A stretch of DNA of 64,000 bases from a bacterium D16-34. Lineage in GTDB: Bacteria; Actinomycetota; Coriobacteriia; Coriobacteriales; Eggerthellaceae. The notes under the pieces were generated by a model. It made no database searches and was not told the origin of the DNA. It saw only the letters and a program-made list of their open reading frames with translations. Positions 9,277-18,317 of this stretch are shown piece by piece. Within the stretch, counting starts at the first letter, position 1. Every line of letters starts with the position of its first letter. A program made the position numbers and the translations under genes. The stretch is taken from positions 372,001 to 436,000 of the forward strand of contig RAZB01000001.1 of the NCBI GenBank assembly GCA_003612515.1, written 5' to 3'.

Positions 9277-9420
9277 ATGCTCCTCCTCTTCAAAACACAC
9301 ATAACCAGTTTGATCAGTTTGAAAATCCATGAACAACGGGGCTTGTCGTTGAAGCTATGTGCGGAGCAAGAATATGATCAAGCCCCATCTATCATGAGTT
9401 TTCAGAACTCTTTGGCGAAC

Positions 9421-9460
9421 AAGGCGCTATGCAACCGACCAGAATTGCATGGGGCGCCTT
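9421..9460 (-). terminator. Strong hairpin between anchor-subunit and napG genes
   Basis: Arms AAGGCGC and ATGCAA pair with TTGCAT and GCGCCTT around a 10-nt loop, with a small internal loop. On the minus strand it is followed by TTGTTC, a poor T-run. It could be a partial terminator or an mRNA-stabilising end for the three upstream subunit genes. Confidence 0.55.
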
Positions 9461-9475
9461 ATCCGCTTCACGCTC

Positions 9476-10390
9476 TTAGTAGAACGGTAGCGCGCTAATT
9501 GCTACTACATACAGCAGCGCACGCCATACAAACGAGCCAACGATCGCGCAGATCAAAGCTACAACAGCAACACCTAACAGCTTGGTGCCTTCGCACTTGA
9601 GCTTGCCGGCCATAGCCAGACCAGAGATGATTGCCGGAACCAAGCAGCCAACAATAACGTTGCCCAGCCAAAACGGCAGTGCCAAAGATCCGCTCAAAAT
9701 GGCACCGGTGAATGAAGCAACATCTACCATGCCAACGTCAGGCAGCGTGGGATCGAAGTAGTACTGCACATCGGTATACATATCGGTCATACCATTGATG
9801 ACAACCGCATAGATGATGGTGATAACACCGGTTACTACTGCGCCAACGAAAGCTGCACGCATGCACATCTTGCCAGCGGCATCTACGTCATCAACCTTGA
9901 CGACAGCTGCAATAATGGCTGCTGCCAGACCGCCCAGCAAAATGGTGTTTGCAGCATAGTAGGCTGGTAGAAGCGGCGTATTCCACACCAGAAGAGCCGC
10001 CATAAGATAGCTGTCGCCCGTTGCAATCGGCAGCGCAATGCTCACCACGATAGCAACTACTGCGCACCACTTCGGAGCAAAACCGCTCTCGGAGCGACGC
10101 ATCATCAAGAAATACAGCACCAATGCAAGCGCAAACAGCACAACAAAGATAAGCTCGATGGTGATACCAGAGGTGATATGACCAAAGCCATTGAACATGC
10201 GCTCCCAGTGCTGGAGGTGCATAAATACACTCAAGCCACCAATGCCCAAAGCTACCAATGCAGAAATGAGCGAAGCAAGTTGCATCTTTTTGCCCAGGCC
10301 CATCAGCGTCAGGATGCCTTGCATCAAAAAGATGCCGCCAGCCAGGCAATTAAAGAAGGTGAAGAGAATCAAAGGCCATTGCAATTCCAT
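9476..10390 (-). CDS. DmsC-type membrane anchor subunit
   Basis: A 304-residue membrane protein with about eight hydrophobic segments. It resembles the DmsC family, which anchors DMSO-reductase-type enzymes and oxidises menaquinol. The region HLQHWERMFNGFGHITSGIT around residues 58-77 matches the conserved HLG.P......S..SR block of DmsC in loose form. It follows the Fe-S subunit gene by 3 bp, with the RBS GGAGGG in between, so the catalytic, Fe-S and anchor genes form one operon. With NapGH downstream the locus has two apparent routes from quinol. Confidence 0.88.
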   Translation of the reverse strand: MELQWPLILFTFFNCLAGGIFLMQGILTLMGLGKKMQLASLISALVALGIGGLSVFMHLQHWERMFNGFGHITSGITIELIFVVLFALALVLYFLMMRRSESGFAPKWCAVVAIVVSIALPIATGDSYLMAALLVWNTPLLPAYYAANTILLGGLAAAIIAAVVKVDDVDAAGKMCMRAAFVGAVVTGVITIIYAVVINGMTDMYTDVQYYFDPTLPDVGMVDVASFTGAILSGSLALPFWLGNVIVGCLVPAIISGLAMAGKLKCEGTKLLGVAVVALICAIVGSFVWRALLYVVAISALPFY

Positions 10391-10393
10391 CTT

Positions 10394-11053
10394 TTATTCC
10401 CTCCATTTACGGCCTTCACGAAGCAGGTACATGATCTTGGGATCGTTACCCGTGTTCGTGAGGTGGTGAATATCATCATCGGTATAGGCTTCCACGTAAT
10501 CCTTGAGCTTGACGCGAGTCTTCGTCATTTCGTCATACTGGCAGCCAGGCGTATCAGGATGAGCCGGTGCTTCGAAATTCTCGACACCCTCATCCAAGTC
10601 ACCAAAGAAGCGAGCACGTGCGCCACACTGAGCAACACATTGCGGCAGCTCACCTTGAGCGATACGCTGTTCGCACATGGTGCACTTCTCAACAACGCGC
10701 TCTTCCTCATTGAGGTAGCGAACGCCATACGGGCACGCCATTGCGCAGAACTGACAACCGATGCATTTCTCTTTATTGATCTGAATGGTTCCGTCTTCAG
10801 CAACGTAAGATGCCTCGGTCGGACACACTTTTACACACTCAGGGTTTTCGCAATGCTGGCATTGCACCGGAAGGAAGTACATCTCCACATCCGGGAACGT
10901 GCCCGAGCCACCTTCGGTAGGATGGGGCCCAACGCGCAGGGTCTTGATCCAGAAGTTGCCCACATCAACACCGTTAATTGCCTTACACGCAACGGTGCAA
11001 GCAAGACATCCGGTGCAGCGGTTCAAGTCCGTAATAATTGCGTAATTCGACAT
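10394..11053 (-). CDS. DmsB-like 4Fe-4S subunit
   Basis: A 219-residue subunit with four [4Fe-4S] sites: CTGCLACTVACK near the N-terminus, CQHCENPECVKVCP, CIGCQFCAMACP, and CTMCEQRIAQGELPQCVAQC with the long CxxC-x11 spacing of DmsB. It bridges electron flow from the membrane anchor (next gene) to the molybdenum subunit (previous gene). There is no signal peptide, as expected for hitch-hiker Tat export. The start follows AGGAGG. The C-terminal 60 residues, after the last cluster, are typical of DmsB/PsrB-type subunits in this enzyme class. Confidence 0.93.
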   Translation of the reverse strand: MSNYAIITDLNRCTGCLACTVACKAINGVDVGNFWIKTLRVGPHPTEGGSGTFPDVEMYFLPVQCQHCENPECVKVCPTEASYVAEDGTIQINKEKCIGCQFCAMACPYGVRYLNEEERVVEKCTMCEQRIAQGELPQCVAQCGARARFFGDLDEGVENFEAPAHPDTPGCQYDEMTKTRVKLKDYVEAYTDDDIHHLTNTGNDPKIMYLLREGRKWRE

Positions 11054-11069
11054 GCTGAAAACCTCCTTC

Positions 11070-14000
11070 CTATTCCTTAATCAAGCTGCGAGCAGTTTGT
11101 AAGCCCTTTGCGTTGAGGTTTGCGAAGGTAAGTTCAACCTTTGAATCCTCAAGACGCGGGTCATTTGACATCCATTCCTTCAGGCGCGGGTCATTTGCGT
11201 TTGTAATAACCTCATTGCCTTCCTGATCACACGGTACAGGGTTGCCAAACGGCGAATTCTCAGCCGTTGCCTTGTAAACAACAACCGGATTACCACGCAG
11301 CTGTGAAGCACCGCAGATCCAGCATTGAGCGTACTTGTCCATCGTGCAGTTGATGCCAACCAACTCAAAGCCGTGTGATGCGGTATCAACCTCGGGGTAC
11401 CACCATGCATGGTTTGCATTTGCCGTGCCCTCTTTGATGCCGTAGTACAAGTCAACTACTTCGCGGATTGCACCCCATGGCGTGCGAACCCAGACCCAGT
11501 CGCCTTGCTCGAGTCCCAGACGTGCAGCGTCGTTGGGGTTGATCTCGAAGCGCGGGCTTGGCCACAGCTCACGGCACCACGGCAGCTGGCGATGCTCGGA
11601 GTGGAAATACACTGGCTGGCGAGCGCCTGACGTGCAGATAAAGGTTGCCTCCGGGTTCTCCTTGACAGCCTTCTTGTAGGCTTCCAAGTTGTCCGGTTCG
11701 CCATCGTCTGCGTTAGCGCCAACACCGAACGGATCAACAATGGCCGTGAAGGACTTGTTGAGGTAGTTGTCAGAGTTGTACTGAGCGCCATCAACCAACT
11801 CAGCGTCATACCATTCAGGGTTAGCAACGCGAGAGTTCTTCGGCTCAAACCAGTGCGGGAATTTGTCGATATCAGGAATGTCACCTGCATATGCAGCACG
11901 TTCAGGTGAGCAAACCTCGGCAAAGGACTCAACATCGTCGCCAATGTAGGACTCAGCAATGGTTGACCAGATCTCAACTTTGCCGGTAGGAGTACCGAAT
12001 GCGCACTTCTCGTCTACGGCAGCATAGAGGTTGTAACCTGCCTGCTGACGGCGGTAGCCCATCTCCCAACGGCGATAGGTGCCCCAGCGCTCGGGATGCC
12101 ACTTGCGGCAGTCGAACCAACCCTCTTCCTGGAACTTAGCCGCATATTGCGGGAAGTCAGGACCATCCGGGAACTCTTCGGTCTTCCACCAGTCGGTTGC
12201 GTCTTTGAGTACGCGATACTCTTGCTCTTCGTAACCAACGGTACCGCCGTTTTGTACGAAGTCATGGTAGTCAAGGTTGAGCCACTCGTCATATTCAGGG
12301 TCACGATCGTTGAACGGAACGCCCATTGACTTGTGCAGACAAACCACAAACGTCGGGTCAAATACGCAGTCGGCAATCGGCTCAACAGCACGTTGACCAG
12401 CACCAAAGATGCCACCAGCACCCTGTGATACACGACCGGTGTTAACCTCAAGCCAGTGCAAGCACGGGAATACATAGTCGGCACAGCCGTTGTTGGGGCA
12501 AGACCACAGGTTGATGTCAACCCAGAAGTCAAGCTGCGTGAGTGCGTCCCATGCCTCAAGCAAGTTGGACTGGTTCATGAAGTCACCAGACATGCAGATG
12601 CCACCATGGAGCTTATACGGTGAGTCAATCTCGCGAATTGCGTCCCAGATAGAGCTTGCGTCAGTCCAGCTGTTCCAGAAGCGAAGCAGCGGGAAGCGCT
12701 CAGCAGAAATCTGGTCCTCGTTTGCCTCAAACGGGGTCTTCAAACCAGGATAGCTGCGTGAGCTCTTGTAGTCGCCACCCTTGCGCTCTGCAATCCACCA
12801 TGCCTCTTCGTCGGTGGGAACGTGATTGCCATAGCGCTCAGCAAGCGGAGACTTTTCGTCAATAAGATACTGAACGAAGTTTTGGATCAACGGAATCTGA
12901 TCTTCAATAGTGAGGTCGCGCGGGGTGTTGCCCAGCTCCATCGTACCGATGCCCTCACGAATACCCCAGTCAACCGGATCGTGATCGGTCTTCATCATGT
13001 TGGCACGACCGCAGCAACCGTCAACCTGAGCTTTTGATGAACCGCGGTTGCCTGCAGGTTCGTCAGAGTTGCCCGTCAAGCATGCAATAAGTTGCAGTGC
13101 GCGGGTGTTTTGTACTACGTGACCTGTTTGGTCAGGAGCCAACTGATAGTGAATGCCGCCGTTGCCATGTAAGGGGTTCAAACGCGTGGTGTAAATGCGA
13201 ACAGCCTCTTCAATCTTGTCCGCCGGAACCTCGGTTACCTCTGATACATAGTCAAGCGTGTAGTCTTCTAGGGAATGAGCGAACTCTTCCCAAACCGTAT
13301 TAGCTTCAATGGTCTTGCCATTTGCCAGCTTGATTTCTACACCGTTGGGGAACAGTGCGGGCTTTTTGGGCAGACCAGCCGGGTTTGACTTGGCGCCCTT
13401 CTCGTTGCCTTCGCCTGTCCAATAAGCGTCATAGGTTGCATCGGCCGGGTCAGCAAACTTTGAAGGATCAGGCAGCCATGCATCAGCGATGATGGGCTTG
13501 TAGGGATGCTCAATCCACACGCCTGTCGTTGGGATCTTGTGCTTTTCGCCTTCCCACTGGCATTCCTCTGCGTCCCAGTACGTTGGCTTGTTGTTGTTCT
13601 CGTCCCAGCAGATGAAGCGACGATAAGAATACTCTGGATCAGCGGGCTCCCAATACTGGCTTACCCATTCGCGATCCAAGTCAGCCTCGGTGATGAGGCG
13701 GCTTTCCATGTGGATGCCACCGTTCATTTCCAGGAAGTAGCCCTTAACAGTCTTGCCGTCTTCCTCGGGGTTCCACAAGAAAGGACCGTTGGTCCAGCGC
13801 TCGGCGAAAGCGCGGTCATATGCGTCGTTGTCCAAGATCCACTTGAGCCAACCGCATGACAAGCACAAGTCAGTGCCAACACGAATCGGAAGCCACAAAT
13901 CAGCTTCTTTTCCTAGTGGCGTCATACGCGGGTCGACCAGGATGTGCTTATAAGAACGCTGCGAGCAGTCTACAACGGTACGGTTAGTTGAGTCGTAGTT

Positions 14001-14663
14001 TGAATACTCAGCAGCAGTACCCCATTGCAGATAGACGATCGGACCTTGCTCAACTTCCATCCACGGAGAGCCCTTTTCGTCGGTCAAAACGCCGCCGAAG
14101 TGACGCGGGCCTTTGCAGATCTCATATGCTGAGTGGAAGTTATGCGTGCCAAAGACTGACTTCAACGTGCCATAAGGCGGCTGAGCCCAAACGCGGGACG
14201 TGCCACCCATTGAAAAGATTGATTTTCCACCATACTTGTCAATAAGCTCGTTGTACTTTGCACCGATCTCGTCCATTGCGTCAGCGAAGCCAACACGAAC
14301 CCAACCGGGATCGTCCTCACCCTTCGGGTTGGTACGCTTCATGACATAACGCAAACGATCAGGGTGATACAGTGCCAGCATGGAAGATTGTGACTTCGCG
14401 CAGCAGTGACCACGGCTGTGGGCGTTTGATTCGTCACCCTCGACCTTGATCACCTTGTTATCCTGCACGGTCACCCACACACCGCACTCGCATTTGCCGC
14501 ATGCGCGGCAGCAGGAACGAATACGCTCAACTTCACCGGCAGATTCGTCTGTGCCTTCAGCAAGTGCGCTCGAAGGTACAGAAGCAAAGCTCAATGTGCT
14601 TGCAGCACCTGCGATAGCAGCAGCCTTCAAAAAGCTACGACGAGTTAGTGAAAGTTTCGCCAT
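11070..14663 (-). CDS. Large Tat-exported molybdopterin oxidoreductase, DMSO reductase family
   Basis: A 1197-residue catalytic subunit, much longer than DmsA (about 800). The N-terminus is a Tat signal (TRRSFLKAA at residues 7-15, then an Ala-rich helix ending near SALA). An Fe-S motif follows, with cysteines at 52, 55, 60 and 87 and extra cysteines at 51, 58 and 88. PDRLRYVMKR is the usual block after it. C183, in the segment GTHNFHSAYEICKGPRH, aligns with the usual Mo-ligand position, suggesting Cys ligation (inference). The C-terminal cofactor domain includes LPWCRELWPSPRFEINPNDA. The substrate is unknown. Long enzymes of this class in gut Eggerthellaceae include catechol dehydroxylases, and that is one option among many. 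The RBS GAGGAGG precedes the start. The dedicated chaperone is probably the TorD-like protein at 18728. Confidence 0.93.
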   Translation of the reverse strand: MAKLSLTRRSFLKAAAIAGAASTLSFASVPSSALAEGTDESAGEVERIRSCCRACGKCECGVWVTVQDNKVIKVEGDESNAHSRGHCCAKSQSSMLALYHPDRLRYVMKRTNPKGEDDPGWVRVGFADAMDEIGAKYNELIDKYGGKSIFSMGGTSRVWAQPPYGTLKSVFGTHNFHSAYEICKGPRHFGGVLTDEKGSPWMEVEQGPIVYLQWGTAAEYSNYDSTNRTVVDCSQRSYKHILVDPRMTPLGKEADLWLPIRVGTDLCLSCGWLKWILDNDAYDRAFAERWTNGPFLWNPEEDGKTVKGYFLEMNGGIHMESRLITEADLDREWVSQYWEPADPEYSYRRFICWDENNNKPTYWDAEECQWEGEKHKIPTTGVWIEHPYKPIIADAWLPDPSKFADPADATYDAYWTGEGNEKGAKSNPAGLPKKPALFPNGVEIKLANGKTIEANTVWEEFAHSLEDYTLDYVSEVTEVPADKIEEAVRIYTTRLNPLHGNGGIHYQLAPDQTGHVVQNTRALQLIACLTGNSDEPAGNRGSSKAQVDGCCGRANMMKTDHDPVDWGIREGIGTMELGNTPRDLTIEDQIPLIQNFVQYLIDEKSPLAERYGNHVPTDEEAWWIAERKGGDYKSSRSYPGLKTPFEANEDQISAERFPLLRFWNSWTDASSIWDAIREIDSPYKLHGGICMSGDFMNQSNLLEAWDALTQLDFWVDINLWSCPNNGCADYVFPCLHWLEVNTGRVSQGAGGIFGAGQRAVEPIADCVFDPTFVVCLHKSMGVPFNDRDPEYDEWLNLDYHDFVQNGGTVGYEEQEYRVLKDATDWWKTEEFPDGPDFPQYAAKFQEEGWFDCRKWHPERWGTYRRWEMGYRRQQAGYNLYAAVDEKCAFGTPTGKVEIWSTIAESYIGDDVESFAEVCSPERAAYAGDIPDIDKFPHWFEPKNSRVANPEWYDAELVDGAQYNSDNYLNKSFTAIVDPFGVGANADDGEPDNLEAYKKAVKENPEATFICTSGARQPVYFHSEHRQLPWCRELWPSPRFEINPNDAARLGLEQGDWVWVRTPWGAIREVVDLYYGIKEGTANANHAWWYPEVDTASHGFELVGINCTMDKYAQCWICGASQLRGNPVVVYKATAENSPFGNPVPCDQEGNEVITNANDPRLKEWMSNDPRLEDSKVELTFANLNAKGLQTARSLIKE

Positions 14664-15142
14664 ATTCCCCTCCTCTCTTTTCGTTTCTCTCTTTCAGCGT
14701 GTTTGCCGCTGTCACACAACCAACGAAAGCTTGGGAGGAGTTACATCGAAGGGGACGATGTTTTAACGCCTTGTGCGCTTCGCACTCTTACCGGTCACGT
14801 CGACGGCTTCGTCTGCCGACCGTTTCGACTGCGTCTGCCGATCGTGTCGTCGGCCGCTCCAGCCGATCGTTTCGTCGGCCGCTCCAGCCGATCGTCTGTG
14901 ACCACAAAAGCGTCCAAGGCGCTTGGAGGGAAGGGGAACCTTCGTTTGGTTGCGTGATGGCGACAAACCTCGCTGCCTCACATGATTCAGTTTATTGACG
15001 ATGGCGCCTGCTCAGTCATAACGTGCGTATGTTTGTAGGTTCTTGAATCATCCAAAAGGTCATCCTGCCCGGATTATTTCACCTATTTACCTGCTTCTAT
15101 ACTTTTTTGCGAAGAGGATAACCAAACAGAGAGGACAAAAAG
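14664..15142. other. Divergent intergenic region with 25-bp tandem repeat
   Basis: This 479-bp gap separates the divergent molybdoenzyme and coiled-coil genes and must hold both promoters. A 25-bp unit beginning TCGTCGGCCGCTCCAGCC is present twice in tandem (14847-14871 and 14872-14896), with decayed relatives upstream from about 14800. No convincing gene is present. The stretch before 15143 is AT-richer and ends in the RBS GAGAGGA. Confidence 0.6.
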
Positions 15143-16105
15143 ATGGAAAAGAAGCTGCATCCTTCCCCGCTTCTGATCTTAGACTTGGACGAGCGCATTG
15201 ATTCTCGCGAACTTCGCGCTGAAATTGACCGCTGCTATTCCTATATTGGCACGCCGGTTATTCGCACCCACGCTCCCAGCGAGAGCAACCCGGATGCTCC
15301 TGTGAGCAACATCATGCGACTCAACATCAACAACCTGGGAACGCATCGCTATCTCGATTCGTCAGATGATGGCGCCGATGCGCTGTGGAACGATGTCTTG
15401 CTCCACTGGCTCTACAACCAGATTCACAAACTCGATAATCAGATGAAGATCTACAACCTTCGCCAACGCGAAGAAGGCGCGCCCGACTTGATGTTTGAGT
15501 GGCTTGAAATCAACTTAGAAAGCGGCAAACTGATTGCTCGCATCAAGCTGGATTCAGCAAGTGGCGTGTCCCCGGAGGTCTGCACTAATCTTGATGCGCT
15601 TCGCTCTGCATTAAATGCTGGCGCGCTTGGCCAAGACGTTGTTTCTGTGAGCATGCCAAGTGCCGCGTCTTTTGAAGCGCAAAAGCGCGAGGGCATGGCG
15701 GCAAAGGCCAAACGAGATGCTGAGGCTGCTGCTGAAGCTGCCCGCGTTGCCGCAGAAGAGCAGGCTCAAATAGATGCCGCCGAGGCTCAGGCAGACGCTT
15801 TGTTCTTGGAGTCTCCTTCGCTTGTTGAGCAAGCCGCCAAAGAACAGGCTGCTCAACGCGACGCGCAAGATCCCATTTTGAAAGCGCGTGTTGAAGCTGA
15901 TTTGGCGCGTCCGGAAAACGAAATGACCGCAGAAGAGATTGTGGCGAAACGCATTGCCGAAGAAGCTGAGCTCCACGAAAAAATGGAGGCACGCTACACG
16001 CTTCCTGAAGCTGATTACGAGTTGGAATTCTTGCAGTGGACCATTCATTATGCAGATGGTACTGAGCGTGATTTTGACTCAACGACCAGCGCTTTTGTAG
16101 CTTAA
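15143..16105 (+). CDS. Unknown protein with central Ala/Glu coiled coil
   Basis: I do not recognise this 320-residue protein. There is no signal peptide or membrane segment. The N-terminal half (residues 1-175) looks globular, with mixed strands and helices (LLILDLDERIDSRELRAEID; LMFEWLEINLESGKLIARI). Residues about 180-290 are rich in Ala, Glu, Gln and Arg and probably form a long coiled coil. The last 30 residues (EADYELEFLQWTIHYADGT) look like a small beta segment. The RBS GAGAGGA precedes the ATG. It is followed after 13 bp by a UvrD-like gene, whose RBS AGGAGG overlaps this stop, so the two are almost certainly one operon and probably work together. Confidence 0.8.
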   Translation: MEKKLHPSPLLILDLDERIDSRELRAEIDRCYSYIGTPVIRTHAPSESNPDAPVSNIMRLNINNLGTHRYLDSSDDGADALWNDVLLHWLYNQIHKLDNQMKIYNLRQREEGAPDLMFEWLEINLESGKLIARIKLDSASGVSPEVCTNLDALRSALNAGALGQDVVSVSMPSAASFEAQKREGMAAKAKRDAEAAAEAARVAAEEQAQIDAAEAQADALFLESPSLVEQAAKEQAAQRDAQDPILKARVEADLARPENEMTAEEIVAKRIAEEAELHEKMEARYTLPEADYELEFLQWTIHYADGTERDFDSTTSAFVA

Positions 16106-16118
16106 GGAGGTATGAGTG

Positions 16119-18128
16119 ATGCAAGAAGAAATCGCGCGCGCAAACGATCGACTCATCAAGGTCGTAGGTGCTGGTCGCACAGGAAAAACCGAAGCGCTAG
16201 TGGCCCGCTGCGTACAGCTTGTGCGCGAGGGCATTGACCTGGCTTCTGTGCTAGTTGTTACCTCAACTGCAGATGGCGCTCAAGCTTTTCGCGAGCGCTT
16301 TGCTTTCGCCCTGAACCAAGCTGACGTGCTTGACGATGCTGCCACGACCTCATCTGCCGCAACCTCACCTGCCGCAACCTCACCAGCCATGACCTCACCT
16401 GCCGATGCTCTCAACGTTTTAAGCGTATTGAAAGTATGCAGCTCAATTCTTGCTACAGAGCGCGCTCAAGCAGCTACTGGCCGCACGCCGCGCCAACTAA
16501 CCGCATTTGAGCGTAACTTCTTTTTGGAGGATCTCAAAACGCTCGGCACGCCAACGCGCCGACTGCGCGGCATGCTTCGCCACTTTGAACAGCGCTTATG
16601 CGATTGTGTGGACACAGATAAAGTCTATGATTTGGGCGAAGAGCAGCAAGTTTATGAGCATGCGCAAAAGCTTTTGAAGTTCATGGGTGCTGTTTTGCCT
16701 GAGGAAATACCTTTTCTTTGTGCGCACTATCTTTCGAGTCAGGCAGGGGCGCAGGACGCACAAGCCTATGAGTATGTTTTGGTTGACGACTACCAAAATC
16801 TTTCGCGCGCACAACAGCAATGCATGTGCTTGTTGGCAAAGCAGCAGCTGATTGTTGCTGGCAACGCCGCACAAACCGTTGCTTGCGCAACAAACTATCC
16901 ACACCCAGAAGGCTTTGCAGACTTCGATACCCTACGCCACGGCGTTCGCGTCTTCCAACTAGATTGCGCGTACGGTTCGTCTGAAGTAACAGCGTTTGCA
17001 GATGCCATCATTGCACACGACCCGCAGGGTGGCCCGGTTGCTGCATCACGCGTCGAGAACGCAAGCGCCGCAGGCGGTGTGCTTTCGATCAAATGGAATA
17101 CGCCGCAAGAAGAGTTTAATGGGCTCACGAAATATCTTCGCCTGTTCAAAGACGCAAATCCTGACCTTTTTGAGCGCGATATTTTTGTGATTGCCCCGAA
17201 CAAACAGTGGGCTCGCGCACTAGAAACCATGCTGGTCAAGCGCGGCTTTAAAGTTGCTAAGGCCGGATTTGATGCGCTGAGCGGAGATCCGCGAACGCTG
17301 CAAAAGGCCGAGGCACTTATGGCATATACACTGCTCAACCTCGCGGCAAATCCCTCCGATGGCGCTGCATGGCGCGCCTGGTGCGGCTACGGAAACTACC
17401 TGACAAACTCAGATGCGTGGAATAGCTTGCTGGCGTTTGCAGATGAGCGCGACTCAAGCTTAGTTGAGTCTCTGTCGGTGCTGAGTGATTTGAAAGCATC
17501 AGATGCCGAGGAGCCTTTCCTTCGCGCATATGTGTTAGCTGATCGTTTTGACGAAGGTCGCCAGCTTGTCGCCGACGCGAAAAAGCGCAAAGGCCATGCG
17601 CTCCTTCATGCTGTCGGTGCTGACGAGCAGGCTGCGTTTGCCCAGTTCGCCGCATCACTTGATGGTGATGAGGATGCTGTGAGTGTCTATGCGCTGATTC
17701 GCCAAGCGCAGCTAGAGCCACAGTTTGATTCCGATCCGCACGCTATTCGTCTTGGCTCGTACGAGTCACTCGTAGGCTGCAGTGCTCAGCTGATTGTAGC
17801 TGCAGGATGTGTGGACGGCTTTATGCCAAATCGCAATGCATTTGAAATTGTTTCCACTGATGAAGAGCGAGCAGAAATCCTCAACAACCAGCGAGAACTG
17901 TTTGTGCAAGGCATCGAAAAAGCCACTGACACGCTCGTTTTGTCAACGTTTAGCAATGCGCCTCTTGAGCTTGCTGAAGACACAAAGATGCAGATGGTTC
18001 GCGTTCGCTCTGTAAATGACGATCGTGTCGCAATTGTGCGTCCGACCTGCTATATCGCCGAAGCAGGAGCACAAGCGCCCAGCACCGTCGGCGGACAGGC
18101 ACTCCCTGCTGAGCTTGAGCAGAGCTAG
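16119..18128 (+). CDS. UvrD/Rep-like superfamily 1 helicase relative, degenerate motifs
   Basis: A 669-residue protein with the fold markers of UvrD-type helicases. Walker A GAGRTGKTEA is intact (about residues 16-25), VLVVTSTADGAQAFRERF is motif Ia, and VLVDDYQNLS is the DExQ-like motif II. Later motifs are eroded: the GDxxQSIY position reads AGNAAQTV, the HxSKGLE position reads SYESLVGCS, and the arginine-finger motif near TRA reads FVQGIEKATDTLVLS. ATP binding is likely; unwinding is doubtful. Residues about 76-96 are an Ala/Thr/Ser/Pro insert encoded by four 15-bp repeats. No nuclease domain is evident. The start at 16119 lies 8 bp after AGGAGG; a GTG at 16116 is an alternative. The unknown coiled-coil gene upstream is its operon partner. 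Confidence 0.8.
   Translation: MQEEIARANDRLIKVVGAGRTGKTEALVARCVQLVREGIDLASVLVVTSTADGAQAFRERFAFALNQADVLDDAATTSSAATSPAATSPAMTSPADALNVLSVLKVCSSILATERAQAATGRTPRQLTAFERNFFLEDLKTLGTPTRRLRGMLRHFEQRLCDCVDTDKVYDLGEEQQVYEHAQKLLKFMGAVLPEEIPFLCAHYLSSQAGAQDAQAYEYVLVDDYQNLSRAQQQCMCLLAKQQLIVAGNAAQTVACATNYPHPEGFADFDTLRHGVRVFQLDCAYGSSEVTAFADAIIAHDPQGGPVAASRVENASAAGGVLSIKWNTPQEEFNGLTKYLRLFKDANPDLFERDIFVIAPNKQWARALETMLVKRGFKVAKAGFDALSGDPRTLQKAEALMAYTLLNLAANPSDGAAWRAWCGYGNYLTNSDAWNSLLAFADERDSSLVESLSVLSDLKASDAEEPFLRAYVLADRFDEGRQLVADAKKRKGHALLHAVGADEQAAFAQFAASLDGDEDAVSVYALIRQAQLEPQFDSDPHAIRLGSYESLVGCSAQLIVAAGCVDGFMPNRNAFEIVSTDEERAEILNNQRELFVQGIEKATDTLVLSTFSNAPLELAEDTKMQMVRVRSVNDDRVAIVRPTCYIAEAGAQAPSTVGGQALPAELEQS
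16347..16406. repeat. 15-bp in-frame tandem repeat, four units
   Basis: Four units of the type ACCTCACCTGCCGCA lie inside the UvrD-like gene and encode a TSPAA-type string. The period is a multiple of three, so changes in copy number keep the frame. Confidence 0.9.
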
Positions 18129-18282
18129 GCTAAGGTGCAACACGCCGTCAAAGCCCGCCGCTAGCGGCTGACCCGCCCCTGGCAGCCAGGCCGCTTTCAG
18201 CGATCAACCCGCCCCCGGCAGCCAACCTGCCACAAGCCGCCAACCCGCCCCCAGCGACTAGGCAGTTTCCTTTCTCTGGTTG

Positions 18283-18317
18283 AAAAAGCGGTTCAGGAGA
18301 TCCTGGGCCGCTTTTTT
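18283..18317. terminator. Bidirectional terminator at the edge of repeat copy B
   Basis: AAAAAGCGG (18283-18291) pairs with CCGCTTTTT (18308-18316), enclosing an inner stem CAGGA/TCCTG. A/T runs flank both sides, so it can stop transcription in both directions between the convergent UvrD-like and TorD genes. Before it (18165-18255) lie degenerate copies of a CCCGCCCCTGGCAGCCA-type unit. Confidence 0.85.

Noticed and set aside
10178-11080. A 300-codon plus-strand frame opposite the DmsB and DmsC-type genes
   Set aside because: It lies wholly antisense to clear subunit genes and has no motif of any family.
14847-14896. Tandem repeat as a possible CRISPR array
   Set aside because: Two units without spacers, no Cas genes. 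The same holds for the 35-bp array at 41061 and the other tandem arrays.
15143-18128. Reading the pair as a known defence system
   Set aside because: No nuclease, methylase, TIR or toxin domain can be seen, and there is no phage-like or mobile context. Kept only as an unexplained pair.
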